Shown: one piece after another, positions 23,442 to 36,274 of the stretch | Position numbering within the stretch: the stretch's first letter is position 1 | How the letters are laid out: every line of letters starts with the position of its first letter | Source of the DNA: Branchiostoma floridae | Taxonomy: Eukaryota > Chordata > Leptocardii > Amphioxiformes > Branchiostomatidae | Assembly: GCF_000003815.2 (NCBI RefSeq) | Contig: NC_049981.1 | Location: 27,503,757-27,546,483 of the forward strand | DNA: 42,727 nt | Direction of reading: 5' to 3' | Notes under the pieces: generated by a model | Seen by the model: only the letters and a program-made list of their open reading frames with translations | The model's database searches: none | What the model was told of the DNA's origin: nothing | Position numbers and translations under genes: made by a program

Positions 23442-23541
23442 NNNNNNNNNNNNNNNNNNNNNNNNNNNNNNNNNNNNNNNNNNNNNNNNNNNNNNNNNNN
23501 NNNNNNNNNNNNNNNNNNNNNNNNNNNNNNNNNNNNNNNNN
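23442..23541. other. Assembly gap (exactly 100 N)
   Basis: Run of 100 N, the usual placeholder for a scaffold join of unknown size. Distances across it are therefore unreliable. Confidence 0.99.
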
Positions 23542-23679
23542 AGAAATCTATCCTAGGAAAAGTGTTACTATCCAATCTACTCAAATTTGTCCAATTATCA
23601 AAACTTCACTTGTCCTAATTCATTTCCTGCAAAACATTTTCTGTAGACTTTAAGGTTGAGAAATGTTTGATACAATGTA

Positions 23680-24418
23680 GAGTCGATTCCGAGTCACCGA
23701 GAGGGTTTTGAAATAATATTTGTAATAAGTTTGAACTATTCTAAGCAAAAGAATATTTCAGTCACTGAAGTTCTAAATTGTTCAAACAATTGAAAATGAA
23801 AGTTTGAACATGTTTGAACCTATCTATATATGTTGGAAACATTGGTAAATTAATGGTGCAAATATCTCTTTATTTAGAACAAGTTAGAAACATCTATGTG
23901 TTTTTGTTATTGTTGGAACATGTGATCATATGTTCCAACAATTTGCGTCATTTTTTTCTCCATAAAAACTTTTATTACCCCAATAAACAAAGCTGCTAAG
24001 ATGGGCCTTTTGTTTGGGTCTTCTATCTTTAGATTTTCTTTAGTAGACACTAGTGGCTCTTTTGTGAAAAGCTGTCAGACAGACACAATTTCCTGTACTT
24101 GGCAGGGATGTGTGAATTGCCCTCTTCCCAGCCCACTGACCCAGTTTCATCATTTTGTTTCACTGTTCGAACATATGATCACATGTGATCACAAATGATG
24201 AATCTATGTTGGAACAGTTTAGAAACTAACAGAAATAATGGATTTGATGTTAGAAATGTTTCTAACATGTATGAACACTATAGAAAATATTTAGGACATC
24301 ACACAGATGTTGTAAATAGTTCTAAACAGTTACTTATCACATTTAGAATGTTATAAAGATTTTCAAAATGTTGGAACAAAAGGCAAGAAAGACCCTCTTG
24401 GTAATGTGGAATCGACTC
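23680..24418. mobile_element. 739-bp DNA transposon with TA duplication and internal palindromes
   Basis: The ends GAGTCGATTCC and GGAATCGACTC are inverted copies flanked by TA on both sides (23678-23679 and 24419-24420). Similarity continues inward as AGAGGGT / ACCCTCT. A TA target fits the Tc1/mariner superfamily. There is no transposase frame. The inside is unusually rich in TGTTxxAACA and GTTCTAA words and in palindromes. Confidence 0.7.
23909..23942. repeat. Near-perfect 34-bp palindrome
   Basis: Arms ATTGTTGGAACAT and ATGTTCCAACAAT flank the 8-bp centre GTGATCAT. Related inverted words recur at 24165-24215 within the same element. Confidence 0.85.
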
Positions 24419-24633
24419 TACAAATAATGAAATACAAATGTATTTCCCTTTCATATCTTTGTTGTTTTGACATTTAACATGTCAACGCTGTTTTTTTTTT
24501 TAGCCTGAAGGGGATTCCCTTCTCTATTGACGTCAAAGAAATATCTGTGTCCGGATCATAATACACAGTTGCCGTCATCTCCCCTAGCAGGTGATGCTGT
24601 AATGTACACAACGAAACCACATATTGGCTAGAG

Positions 24634-24740
24634 TTTGTTTGTTTGTTTGTTTATTTTCAAACCCCTGGGTGGCCTATTCAGTTTAGACCAATTGATTTTC
24701 AATAGGGCCCAGTATTTACATACAAGGAAATAAAAGCATA
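24634..24740 (-). mobile_element. Probable LINE 3' untranslated end with (AAAC)n tail
   Basis: On the minus strand, GGGCCCTATTGAAAATCAAT is followed by a short unique stretch and an A+C tail of AAAC units. This arrangement resembles the 3' end of a truncated non-LTR element. No coding part is recognisable. Confidence 0.4.
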
Positions 24741-25784
24741 TTACAAAGGAGATAAATAAACATACACATCGGAACATACAAGTACAAATGAAACGGCAGA
24801 CAAATCAAAATCATAATCCATAAGTCCAATCCAGGTCAACAGACAATTAAATACAAACAATGAAACATGTTAAAGATTAAAGAACATGGCCAACAAGAAA
24901 TGTTTGCAATAATATCAAACTATGCCATTTCTTTGCTTTAATGTTGTATTATTATTGATGAAGTGAACACTATAGTACACAAATTTCAGCCAATGGGTAT
25001 CTTTGACCCAAATACTAAAACTTGAAATGCAATGACTAAATCAGGTCACCTACCAAGAGACGTTTAAATTAATTTTGTCTGGAAAGGTTTTCCATCAAAG
25101 TCTCCTCCTGATTGACATTAAGAGATGATCTGTGAAAGCCTTACAAAAAACGTAGGTCTTCTATCCTACTTTAAAGACACAAAACAAGGTCAAGAGTGAC
25201 CTTAATACTTCAAACATACACTTGATAAAGATTGCCCCCTTTCTGCTTCTAGATTTACTGGAGCCATGGAAAATAATTTCATCTCTACTTGTTTTGATAT
25301 CATGACACAAAATGCAACTGAAAAAACATTGTGATCAATTATTCCTCCATAACAGCAACAAGCTTATCATTTATGTAACCATAATTACTATATTAGGTTA
25401 TCTAATTCGACACATCAGATGATGCAGAAAAATGGATAAGAATTTTGAAAATGGTGTTATTTCCTTGAAAAACTGTCCTCTGCCAATGGTGGCTAACAAA
25501 TGCTTTTAGCTCTACTCAAGTATCTATCACATAGAAAATATTTGCCACAAGGTAAACCAAAAGAAAAGTTATGTACATTTGTACATGCATGTACTTCATT
25601 TAAAACACTGTGATTGTTAAAAATTACGATAACTATGTGCACTCTGTTGGACGAATTTCTGCCTTTAGGACTATTCCTATGGCTCCATACTAGACATTCC
25701 ACTATCCTAACTCGAACCATGCCTTTCATAGGTCATTAGGAACATATCTCATACTTCACATTCTGGTTGTAACAGGGAGAGGCT

Positions 25785-26167
25785 TAGCCTGGGTACCATC
25801 CGGATAGTAGTTCGCTCCTACGTTCGCTTCTGCTATCCGTCTGGAGACATGCACATTCAAACCGTTTGGCGGTAACGTCAGTTAATGAGCGAATCTAGGA
25901 ATAGGTTCTAGAGCGCTTGTTTGATGACAACAGGCCTCCAACGAGCGGGTGGAGGGCTTGTCCGGTGTTGAAACGTCTGTTCGAGCGAGTGCTTGAATCC
26001 ATTCCATATTTCGCTCATGTGTAGGGACCAATCAGTGCCTGCTTCCAAATTTTGGACGATTCCAGACGTTAAGATGGTCCGCGTTCCCAGACGGAAGCAC
26101 AGAGAAGCGACTGTATATAGAATAATGAACGCCGGAGCGAACTACTTTCTGGCTGGTACCCAGGCTA
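25785..26167. mobile_element. 383-bp MITE with about 38-bp TIRs and 9-bp target duplication
   Basis: Ends start TAGCCTGGGTACCA and carry AGTAGTTCGCTCC in inverted copy. Both are flanked by GGAGAGGCT (25776-25784 and 26168-26176). A 9-bp duplication with long terminal repeats fits Mutator-like elements, though other superfamilies are possible. The interior is richer in CG dinucleotides than its flanks. No coding sequence. Confidence 0.8.
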
Positions 26168-26388
26168 GGAGAGGCTGCCTTGGAATAAAGAGCAGATCAG
26201 TTTTGCAATGCGTTGAACTGCATTTCTCTCTCCAGAATCTTGCATGCCTCTTCATCAATTTAAACTGTCTATTCAAAGAGATAACTTTGAAATGTAGGAA
26301 TTGTCTAAAACAAAATACCATTAGTAGTACTCAAATCTTTACTTAAAGCATGTTTTGACAAATGTATTCTTACAATGCTTTGACTTAC

Positions 26389-26480
26389 CATGATAGTTCC
26401 AGTGAAATTCTTCCCATCAAACATGGAATGATTCCTCCAAGCTTCAATTCCAGGAGCTAGCAGAAAATGTTGTTTGCTTT
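26389..26480 (-). CDS. Candidate exon following the beta-rich segment
   Basis: The minus-strand frame reads SKQHFLLAPGIEAWRNHSMF then DGKNFTGTIM and ends at donor ATG|GTAAGT. The acceptor is uncertain (GAAGCAG at 26480, or GATTGAAG three bases earlier; both give the same phase). It joins in phase with the second donor of the 26977 exon and, at its 3' end, with the terminal exon at 18863. Composition is protein-like (W, F, G, N well spaced) but I do not recognise the family. Confidence 0.42.
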
Positions 26481-26976
26481 CTGCTTCAATCAATAAAACA
26501 GGTCCCTAATTTGGGCATATCATGCCCTAAATACCTTAATTGAATAAGGTATTAGTATAAATCCTCAAGAGCCTGCCACTCTAGCGGAAATGTACCAATC
26601 AAGCACCATTTCTACAATGCAAAATTGCAGCAGCTACAAGAAATGAACATTCTAGGCTTTAAAATGAAACACCATTGAACTTGGGATTTAACAGCATTTT
26701 TCTCCCCATAATAACAGCTTATATTACACAATTCACATGTGCCAAACCATCAATGTTACCAAGAACAGCAGACTAGCCTATAATCATGACCCGCATACAA
26801 TCCAGGAGATATACAATTATGTCTCTGATGTAAATTCTGAACGTCGTAAATCTTTCCTGACAACTGGCCATATGCGTAGGGTATTTGTGTGTTTCCCAGC
26901 TGCACAGCAGAGTAACATGTATACCTGTAATCAATGTTAGACTCCATAACTACAGCTGTGGCATCTGGTTACATAC

Positions 26977-27094
26977 TTACAAGGTATATTGTAAACTTGA
27001 CTCCATGATATTTCACACGGACAGTCCCAAAGAAAATGTGCTCAACTCTCACAGGAGCACGTAGATACGTGGTGATTCCATAGTGGGAAAACAT
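26977..27094 (-). CDS. Candidate exon with beta-rich protein sequence
   Basis: On the minus strand an open frame reads MFSHYGITTYLRAPVRVEHI then FFGTVRVKYHGVKFTIYL and runs into GTAAGTATGT. The first GT (exon ends at 26981) is the better consensus; the second (exon ends at 26977, adding V and one base) gives the phase needed for the next candidate exon. An in-frame TAA lies directly before the ATG and no good acceptor is present, so either a transcript starts here or a weak acceptor inside (after GTTGAG) is used. The alternating hydrophobic residues look like beta strands. No family recognised. Confidence 0.4.
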
Positions 27095-28065
27095 GTGGTT
27101 TTAACGACACCACAGATGTGATCGTTATGTTGCAAAGTGCTATTTAGTATTCCAAATGGTAACTTGGTATTCTAAATGGTAATCATATACCATTGTGAAG
27201 CCAAAAAAGTGCACCATCCATGCATTTAGTGTGTAAGGAGACACTTCGACAAAGGTACTTCTAAGAAATGTCACAAGCACTTTGTCCCACCGTTCAGCCC
27301 GACAGTCTCAAAATTGTTGTCCAGAAGCATCTAAAACAAGTCCTAGCCTTGTTCTCTCTGAGCCTCTGAAGTCTTAATTGGACATAAACGAGTGGAGAGG
27401 ATTTCTAAGACCTTGAGGACGGACTCGGCATCCGTTCCATGGATAACAGTAAACACCTGAGCAAGCTGGGGGATTGCTTTGGTATGGAAATAGTACCCGG
27501 GCACACTCTGCTAACAATGCTTCAGAAGCAAATGGAGCAGGAAAATCCCTGATAACCATCAAAGTGAAATCCCTCTGTGCACACCCATGCACCTGCTCCA
27601 GGGAGGTGCCTCCTTTTACACAGGAGAGTGATTAACCCAAGAAACCTTCTCTACCACTTAAGGACCTGTTTTTGTCCCATTAAGGCAGAGGTTTTGTAGA
27701 ACACTCCTGTCTTTCAGGACCATAAACAGGGGCAATCCCTCTGGACACACCCCCTCTGCAAATTGGCCCATTCAAAATGTCATCCAACCAAATAAATGGG
27801 TTACTCATTGCCGCTATATTGAACAGCACCACTATAGCATGCATACTAAAGATGCTGTGAAGCCAAAAAAACACAGACGCCGTTATTGCAGATCAGGAAT
27901 TATCCTGCAACTATTGTACATCCCGTTCAGTATCAAATAGTGCCCTCACAGGATGACTATGTAGGCTGTCAGAAAGCACGTGAAAAGCCATAACACACAG
28001 ATATTTTCGTGTTTCACAATATCGGCCATACAGAAAACGATGACCTAGAGACCTGGTGTACTTAC
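27095..28065. other. Region between candidate exons, nothing recognised
   Basis: A 72-codon minus-strand frame at 27374-27592 has no recognisable motif and no splice support. Confidence 0.6.
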
Positions 28066-28119
28066 CCTTCGCTTGTTCTTGGGGCTGCGCTCTTTGGTCA
28101 GGGTGCCGAAGATACTAGG
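28066..28119 (-). CDS. Basic exon of the unidentified gene (54 bp)
   Basis: Acceptor TCCACCCGCAG, donor AGG|GTAAGT, phase 0. It encodes PSIFGTLTKERSPKNKRR, ending in a cluster of Lys/Arg that could serve as a nuclear-localisation or membrane-binding patch (inference). The intron to the upstream exon is about 8.7 kb and holds three DNA-transposon remnants. Confidence 0.7.
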
Positions 28120-30190
28120 CTGCGGGTGGAGAAGAGTGGCAAGTAAGTGGGATGACTCTGGGTGCTATCAACGCAGCACATCTTGGCACACCACACCATA
28201 ACATAAATCTGACATGCTACCGGCAGAGGCTGTGTTAGGGGATCATGGGGATGGGATACCTGACTTTTACTTTCTTTCTCTCTGGTTTGAGATGGACCCT
28301 AATTTCAAATTTATGTATGATACGTTCAGCAGAAATTTAAAGTACCTGATCTTTTTTTTTTACGGACAGATGTACAATAAACAAAATTGATATAAAAGCC
28401 ACAAAGCCTCTTGTTAGAGCCCTATAACTGGAGTGTACCATGTCATCTCAAGGGGGTATAGGACAAATAGTTGATGAACACTTTCATCCAGTACATACAA
28501 AATGCATAATATTTCTACTTTCAGTAATAATTCATACAGTGGCATTGACAAAAGAACAAGTCTGTCAGACTACATGTTCTGAAATGAAAATGTATACACA
28601 AAAAGGGCAAGAGGTTAGGCAGCTGTGAAAAGACCAGTGGCATAGTTCTATTAGTGTGTGTGTCATAATATATTGACAGTAGAAATATCAGAGTGCTCCA
28701 ATTCTGTCATCCAAGCACAATATTACATGACAGTTATAAAGTACCATTCATTGATATCATATGGCACACCAATGAGAAGGATCTGAACGTTCTCACACTT
28801 GTCTGTAATCTATCCCTTTGCAAGTATGAGAGAAACTATAACTTTTGTCTCATATTCAACATGCTCTGTAACTAGTTTTCTGTGGAAAAAAAATTGGGAA
28901 AGAAAATCAGAAAATCTGTTCAAATAAACATAATTACTGCATCGAGTATATAGCCAGGCACAAATGATAAAGATAGCTATTTTCTTTAGGTTAAAAGTTA
29001 GACCTATCAAAATTATTTAAATACATAGTCAATATCATGTACACAATATACACGTAACTGAATCTTGTGCCACTTGTCCGTACATACATGTGTACATATT
29101 TTTAGCAGTAATGTTACACACGATATAACAATAATAACATGTGGAGAAGGGCTGGGCATGCTGTCAGAGGTGGCTTAGGTTTTCCATTAATCACACAGAT
29201 ATGAGAATACCGGTAATCATTTCTATTCCCATTTGTGAATAACAAAAATATAATACCAATGTTAGATTGCCAAGGCAACTTGACAATGATAAAATAGAAT
29301 GCTACCAGAACTCCAAAAAGGATTCAATGTTTTTTGAAAACTACATCGTTATTAAAGGCTTGTCCTGCAGGGAAGTTGCAACCAGCAAAGATTATGGCTG
29401 AAACAATTGTTTTTATGGGGTAGCATTTGTACTGTGTCACTCAGGGGACCATACTTAAAGTGGGGTTATCTGATGTAGACATTTTCAGAATACATTATGT
29501 GTTTTTTCCCTTTATAGTTCCAACAGAAGCCATGGCTGGCAAGACAGTCGAAGACTCAAATGGGCATGGTACAAAGTTGGAGACAATACAAGAAAAAATG
29601 GGTCATGAGAAAATGATGTAGCCAGCACCGTTTGATAGATCATGAGGTGAAATCAAATTTTATTGAGCTGAAATTCCAGCTATGGATTTATACGACAAAG
29701 CAAAAAAATTAAAGCTGCAAGCCTGCAAGAAATGTTAAATTGACAAACAGAATCACCTTTGGAATTGTTGAAAATTGACTTCACAACATTTCCACATAAC
29801 TCCATATAAAGTCTCACTAATTTTCTTCTCTAATTGATTTTATCTTGCTCCTATTTTGAGTCCTCAGACCCTTGGAAGGCCTAGGAAGTGGGAGGGACTG
29901 TAACAATTGCGATGACACGGGGCATTTATGTCATTTCCCCTGACACATAACACAAGTGGTGCAGTACCAGCCCTTCCCCTATCATGTGTTCAACCCTGAA
30001 ATAACTAACAGAATAGTTTTAAAGTACATGTACATGTTAAGTAGAGTAAGCACATTACTACATTAGCTTTGCATAACACAATATCATCACATTGTCATTT
30101 TTCTTCTCTAATAATAATAAGATTGCTATTGAAGCTAATATCATGTACAATATAGCTAAGTAAGATATTTAGTCTAAAATACAGGTATTA

Positions 30191-30558
30191 CAGGGCTCGA
30201 AATACTGGGTGCATGTGCACCCAGGTGCACCCAAAATTGGAGCTGTGCACCCAATTATTTTCTGTGGGTGCACAGGGTGCACCCAAATATTTTCTTAGGT
30301 TTATGTATGTTAAGATATCAAAGTCAAAGTATATGTCTAGTATACATCATATTCTTGACATCTACATTTGTAAGTGTTAGAACGATAATAAAAATGTCTG
30401 TCATAGTACTTGTTTAAGAATTTGTTATCTTGTAACTAAGTTTTATTATCAGGTTATTACTTAAATTTAAGTGGTGCACCCAAATTTTTTTGGTGCACTC
30501 AATTTTCTTAGCTGGGTGCACCAGTGCACCTTATCCTAAAAATGAATTTCGAGCCCTG
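30191..30558. mobile_element. 368-bp hAT-like MITE with GGTGCACCCA motifs
   Basis: Terminal inverted repeats CAGGGCTCGAAAT / ATTTCGAGCCCTG. The flanks share TATTA directly (30186-30190 and 30559-30563), shorter than the usual hAT 8 bp. Several GGTGCACCCA-type words occur near both ends, like subterminal transposase sites. No coding sequence. Confidence 0.75.
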
Positions 30559-31080
30559 TATTAGCACCAGGCTGTCTCTATGCAGGACAAAAAAATCTGA
30601 CTGTTATATCTTGTGGTGTTCTCCAGCTCCTAATTATAACAGCATCTAACTGTATCTGAAAACTTCTAGATATGATGTGTCTCGTATGACGCTAAAAATT
30701 TCTTGCCCTGATAACTGACACAGCTTTCTACGATTTCTCGACACAGAATAGTTTTCTTCATTGAAGGTGAATTTTTTGTGTGAAAAAATAAGACAAATCA
30801 ACAAAAAAATATTTTTGGTAGTGCAGAAAGTTAGACCACTATCTCATCTGGAACAAATTTTGTTTCTGTTGTTGTTTATTTAAGCATTCAACAACATTTA
30901 GGAATCAAATAGTCACAAGCACCATAATAACAACTGTTTCAAAATAGAAAGAAACTTCTTCCTTCTACGTTCTCTGTTGTGATTGTATTTTTTTTCCATC
31001 ACAGATGGACCTAATCAACAAAGACTGTATAATGTAATCATGATGACCATTGGACAACAAGGCAAAAACAATCAATAGAT

Positions 31081-31253
31081 TAATCTCCAAGCAGATCCTA
31101 CAATGGCATAAGATAGTACCAAACTGGCCAAGGAGTGTAGTCAACCAAGAGGTGTACATTTGCCATGTAGCCAAACACACTCCTAAGCCAGCTACACTCC
31201 TCTGCCAGCTTTTGATACTATCTTATGCTACCGTAGGATCTGCTTGGAGATTA
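31081..31253. mobile_element. 173-bp fold-back MITE with 9-bp target duplication
   Basis: The ends TAATCTCCAAGCAGATCCTA are inverted copies, and the similarity runs on for about 65 bp per arm, so the element can fold on itself almost entirely. TCAATAGAT flanks both sides (31072-31080 and 31254-31262). Long arms and a 9-bp duplication suggest a Mutator-like origin. Confidence 0.85.
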
Positions 31254-34200
31254 TCAATAGATTACTGTATCTACAATATACACCTACCTTCAATGTCTGT
31301 AAATAACTGCTACAGTAAGGTTCAGAGCTTGAGACGTAATTCTTAGAACTGGGTCTCCTTGACTCATATCTCAGAACATTTAAAATACCATGATAACTGA
31401 TAAACCACACTGGCCAATGGCTGCTCTGGTTTAGAAATCAAAACTCCTCCTACCCCGCATAGCAGACTGTGCTACTGTCAATAGGAGCAAGATTATTTTC
31501 TAAATATTTAGGTCTTTGTTCACTCCTCATAACTTACAACAAAGTTTCATTTTGCAGTGAACACAAAAGACATCTGTCTAACAATATTTTCATAAGTAGA
31601 AGATAAAATTAAATATAAAGGGGTGCAAAATGGTAAAACATTGAGATTTCACCCTATAAAAGAATGGAATATTCTTCTGGGAACTCCTAACAGAGTGAGT
31701 TATGCAGTGGGCGAGATAGCCAGGTCAGAAAGAATGTGGAACTAAGAGGACTGGGACTGCCTGTGGAGTGATGACGTCAAGCCGTGGGAAGTGTTAGTAC
31801 AAAAGAGGAAAAATATGACGTCTTAAAAAAACTACCTCTAGAAACTAACGTGAGAAAATAACATGGCATCTGTTTCCTCAGGATATCCCTCCGGAGCAAC
31901 CCCAAATTTGGGGGATGTTTTGGTTAACAAAATTCTTAACAATGTCCATTCAAAAAACATGTTTTTGCTTTCATTGACATCATTGACCATTCCTTTAGTT
32001 CAGTGTCTAACCTCAAAGTCAAACCCAAGTAGTTGTCACTGCACCTATTAAGAATAATGAAACTAAGTTGCGAAAATTAGAAAGATAGAAAATGCTGCAT
32101 TATACAGCCTTGAAAGTAGGTAGGATACTTTTAAAGTACATGTATCAAATTTTTTTCTCTAATTGTCTCTAGTACTGTCCACATTTTTTTATGCCTGACT
32201 CAGAAGGAAAAAGTATCAGCAGCAGATGACTGGATGGCAGTCTTAATGTACAGAGGCCATTTCCTGTGATGAAGGCTTCTGGTGAGTAAGCTTATCTGCA
32301 TTGTAATGTGGAATGTACATTACAGGGAAAAGAAATTGGCCCTGAGATTCCTCACAGAGAGAGCTTTACTTCCTCTGTGCTAAATGAGGTAAGAAATGAC
32401 TTGATGACAAATGCTGAGCTTTATCTAACCCACTTCCTTGCATAGATGAGTGTTTGACTGATTTTAATTTCCTGATCATTTTCCCTATCACTCACCTATT
32501 TATTTAACATTAAAAATATCAACTTGCTCATTTCCCTAGAGCTATTCAATTACATGCTGCTTGTTGTGTGGATTTTCTTAAGAGGAGCCATTCTTAGAAA
32601 AGGGCCTGCTGTCTTATCATCTTTATCATTTCACAACAGATGCAATTTTTGAAATGTTACAATATATAAAACCAACAAACATTAAGGATCTATTACAGGT
32701 TTGAACACATTTTGTTGACATATGCCGATCTTGTTAGTTTTCACTTCATTTTTGCTGTCCCATACCATGAAAGCTAAGTTAGCTTTGCAACAATTGTTGT
32801 GGTTGTTGAAAATTACTCATTGCTTTCATATTATTCGTAATGTTCAAAAGACTTTTCAACATATACATGTAAGGCACATGGCTGGGGATACAAAGCTTTG
32901 AATACCAACAGAAGATTTGGCTTAGATTTCCTAAAGAATTTTAAACCCTTTTGGGTAAGTTCAGATAGCATTTGACTATAGAAGACAAACACTACTGTAA
33001 TCATCAAGATCAGTTCTTTGAGGGGGCTGACCAGTATAACTACAGCCCCACATATTATGAATTCCTGCAAAAGCTGGGCGAAGGGACTAGTGTAAATAAT
33101 GCACTAGTACTAGTATTTTTTTGTGCTGCCTACTACACTTCAACATCCCTGGGGATGACTAATTTAGCTGCCCCTTGTTAGGAAGGGTAGGAGGGATCAT
33201 ATCATCCCTCATTTCCTGCCTCATTAAACAGCTTAGACAATATGGACTCATCCTGACAAGTACATTAGCAGTACAGGACAGGGGAAACTTTGGGGAAATG
33301 CAAGCTGATTCATCTGCCAGACACTGTAGTGATGCCTTTATATACTCTCTGGTTACAAACCATTGTGTGGTTGTACATCAATGTCTGTGCCTTGCACAGT
33401 TATGATGCATCATCTTCCATGCCTCTTTTTTTAGGTGATGGCATGCGGGAGCCACCATTGCTTCATCAATGTTTAATGAATAGTATGTCTCTAGCATTTT
33501 GTATCAAAGCCATCTTTTCACCTTCAATTGCAAGCTAAGGTTTAATGTAAATGTTTGAAACCAAATTTGTACTGCCTATTATAGTATAGGTTAGGCCTAG
33601 GGAGAACATTAAATCCCTTTTCACAAATAAAATTGTTATAATATATAGATACTGAAAGATGAACTCTTTCCAAAGTTGGGTGCTAAATGACTTGGCAATG
33701 ATCTTGGCAACCACACAGATGACCACACAACAAGTACTGCATTTTTGTCAGCCCACACAAAATCAAATCCCAGCATGGTGGTCAGATTCGCATCTTTGGG
33801 TTGGGGCCAAGTTTCAACAGACAAGGAAAAGAAATGTACATGAGTATGGCAGCTCTTGATCAGCTCTAGGCCTTGGTATCTACATAAACTCGGGGGTTGT
33901 GGTAAAATATTCTAGGGGGCATGTCGGTCCCATAGCCAAGAAGCTGGCTTTTATGTTGAGGGCATGGAAAAAGTCTGTCATTCAGGCAATTTGTTTTCTG
34001 ATAGTTGCTGGCATTATTATGCAGCTACTCCAAACTCGCATGATTAAGATACATTTGTTAGGGTAGAGACTAGTGTCATTTAGTGGAGTAAAAATCACTG
34101 ATTTGACCAGTATGAAATGTAGTGATAGTCTTTGCCAGTACAATCAGCAGTTCTCTCAATCTTTACCCTTGAGTAATCTATATTCAAATATATTAAAAGA

Positions 34201-36274
34201 TAACAAAAACTTTGAATGAGTGTTAATAATTCAGAAGTCTGAAAAAAAGTATGGGAAATCTTCCATCCATAACTTGGCATAGCTTAATCATGACAGTTAT
34301 TTGAAACAATTCAACTTTTTTGTTACATGCTGTACATGCATACCCAATATGACTTGAAGAAATGTTTCAGCTCTAACTTCAAAGTCCTTTGAATCCCTGA
34401 TCTTTTTCTTTCCTTCCAAATGGTTGTCAGAAGTGTACCAGTCTGATTAAAACTAAGATAGGATCTCCCTTTGCTTCATACCCTTTGGGACCTTCTAGCT
34501 GTTCATTATCTCTCAGTGATTAGATCCAGAGGCACAGTTCTAACTTAATAGATGATCTGATTAGGCCTGGTAGCCTAGCTTGGTTTTATCTTTCCACTAT
34601 CTGTGCTTTCACCCTTTTAGTTTTGGAGAGACTATTCAATCAGCAGTTCATCTTCATGTCCTTTCTGATAGAGTGAACAATTATGTACAGTCAAGCTATT
34701 TTGTTAGCTAAAAAAGCAACTGTTTTCCACACAAATAATAATAAAATCAAATTTCATAATCTGTGCATTGATGAATATCTATATCAAATCTAGACTTTGT
34801 ACAATGTATATCATGCTTTTTTTCTCTATAGCATACATTAGGCATACATGTAATCTAATACAGTAGCAAATATTGTCTACCCAAACATGCTAACAATAAA
34901 TGAAAAGTTGTAATGCAATTCCAGCAAACAGAGAGGAGTTCTTTGAGGTCAATGTACTAAAGGATGGGATGGATGAGTGCCAAAATTGGATCTGACAACA
35001 TCATGTTCTTAGACTACACTATCAGATCTCACAATTCTTACCTCCAGACATCTCTATAGAACTGCTCTGCCATTGCTTTAGATGTATCAATGTGAAGTTT
35101 AAATTTGATTTTTTACCAACAGAAATCCTTGGTTTGTGCTTCTGACAACAGACTATTGTCATCTTGTCTTCGTCAATGTGCCAAAACTAATGCTAAAAAA
35201 CTAAAAAACTAAAACAGCCATGTGCCTGATATAAATGTTGACTCAGACACCTAAGTCCTTCTCACAAGGGAAAATTATCACTACCAGTACAAGCTTTTAA
35301 AGTGTTTGATGATGTTGTATGAAATGAGGGTGTCCATGTGAAGGAATAAAGGCAGACATTATAGAACTCACTGTGCATTTTATATACATTGTAGTTGACA
35401 AAGCTGTTATTCCACTGTCAGTACATGTGTTTGATAGTGTTGCTAGATCTTTGAGTGTACAGTATTGCACACTCTAAATCCATGTAACTGTGCTGTATAG
35501 TCATTCACCTTGGGATCCTCTTGAAACAGTGCAATGATCTCCAGTGCAATCGGTAAATAGAATATGTGCTACAGTTTGAGTGAACATTGTATTTTTTCCT
35601 TGTTGTTTGATAGCCTGTTCCAGTCAGGGTCACTGCCCTCGAACTTGTTGTGTCACAGACATCTGCCAACTCTTGTTAGTGTCAGCAGGGGTTAGAGGTC
35701 ACAACCAATGACTGACTATGGGGTGTGCCTTGAATTTCATGCATCTGCCAGCCTATATTTGCCACATTGTTCATTGTATACACGCACAAAAATAGATAAT
35801 ACTTGATCATGAAGATAAACTTGAATAGAACAACACCATTGATTTACTTAACTTACTGTTATTTTTGTTTTACATTAGGAAATGGCCTTTGTTTGTGATT
35901 AAACAAGCAGAAGCTAAAAATACTTTGCCAAAGTCATTTAGACTAAAATTAGCAAGACCTTAAGTTTATTTTACATTGCCTTGCAATACAGCCTTATCCA
36001 CTAGGTGGTGTTACTGACAAGAGGCGCGGTTTGCACTGTTTGAATACCACTTCTACGGAGACTTGCTGAGACTTTTTAATTTTACCTACTTATTAGATGA
36101 GAATAAAAAACAAGCAAATAAGAAAACAAATTTGAAACAGAATATTCAACAAAAGAATGGATGGGAAGGTGACATCATGGTGACTCAAATTCCTACAGTA
36201 CCATTGTCTTCCAATAGGTGGCATTGTGGCATGGGAAAAGGTTCAGATAGACCATTCAAATTCATAACTCAACT

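Larger units (their letters stand above)
18864..26388. other. Large intron or intergenic region
   Basis: Holds the 464-bp duplication, the 100-N gap, the 739-bp TIR element, a LINE 3' end and the 383-bp MITE. A G+C-rich island around 19335-19385 lies in otherwise A+T-rich DNA; I could not assign it. Confidence 0.6.

Noticed and set aside
25993-26346. 117-codon plus-strand frame
   Set aside because: Mostly the 383-bp MITE read through; it ends in flanking A+T-rich DNA and has no protein-like features.
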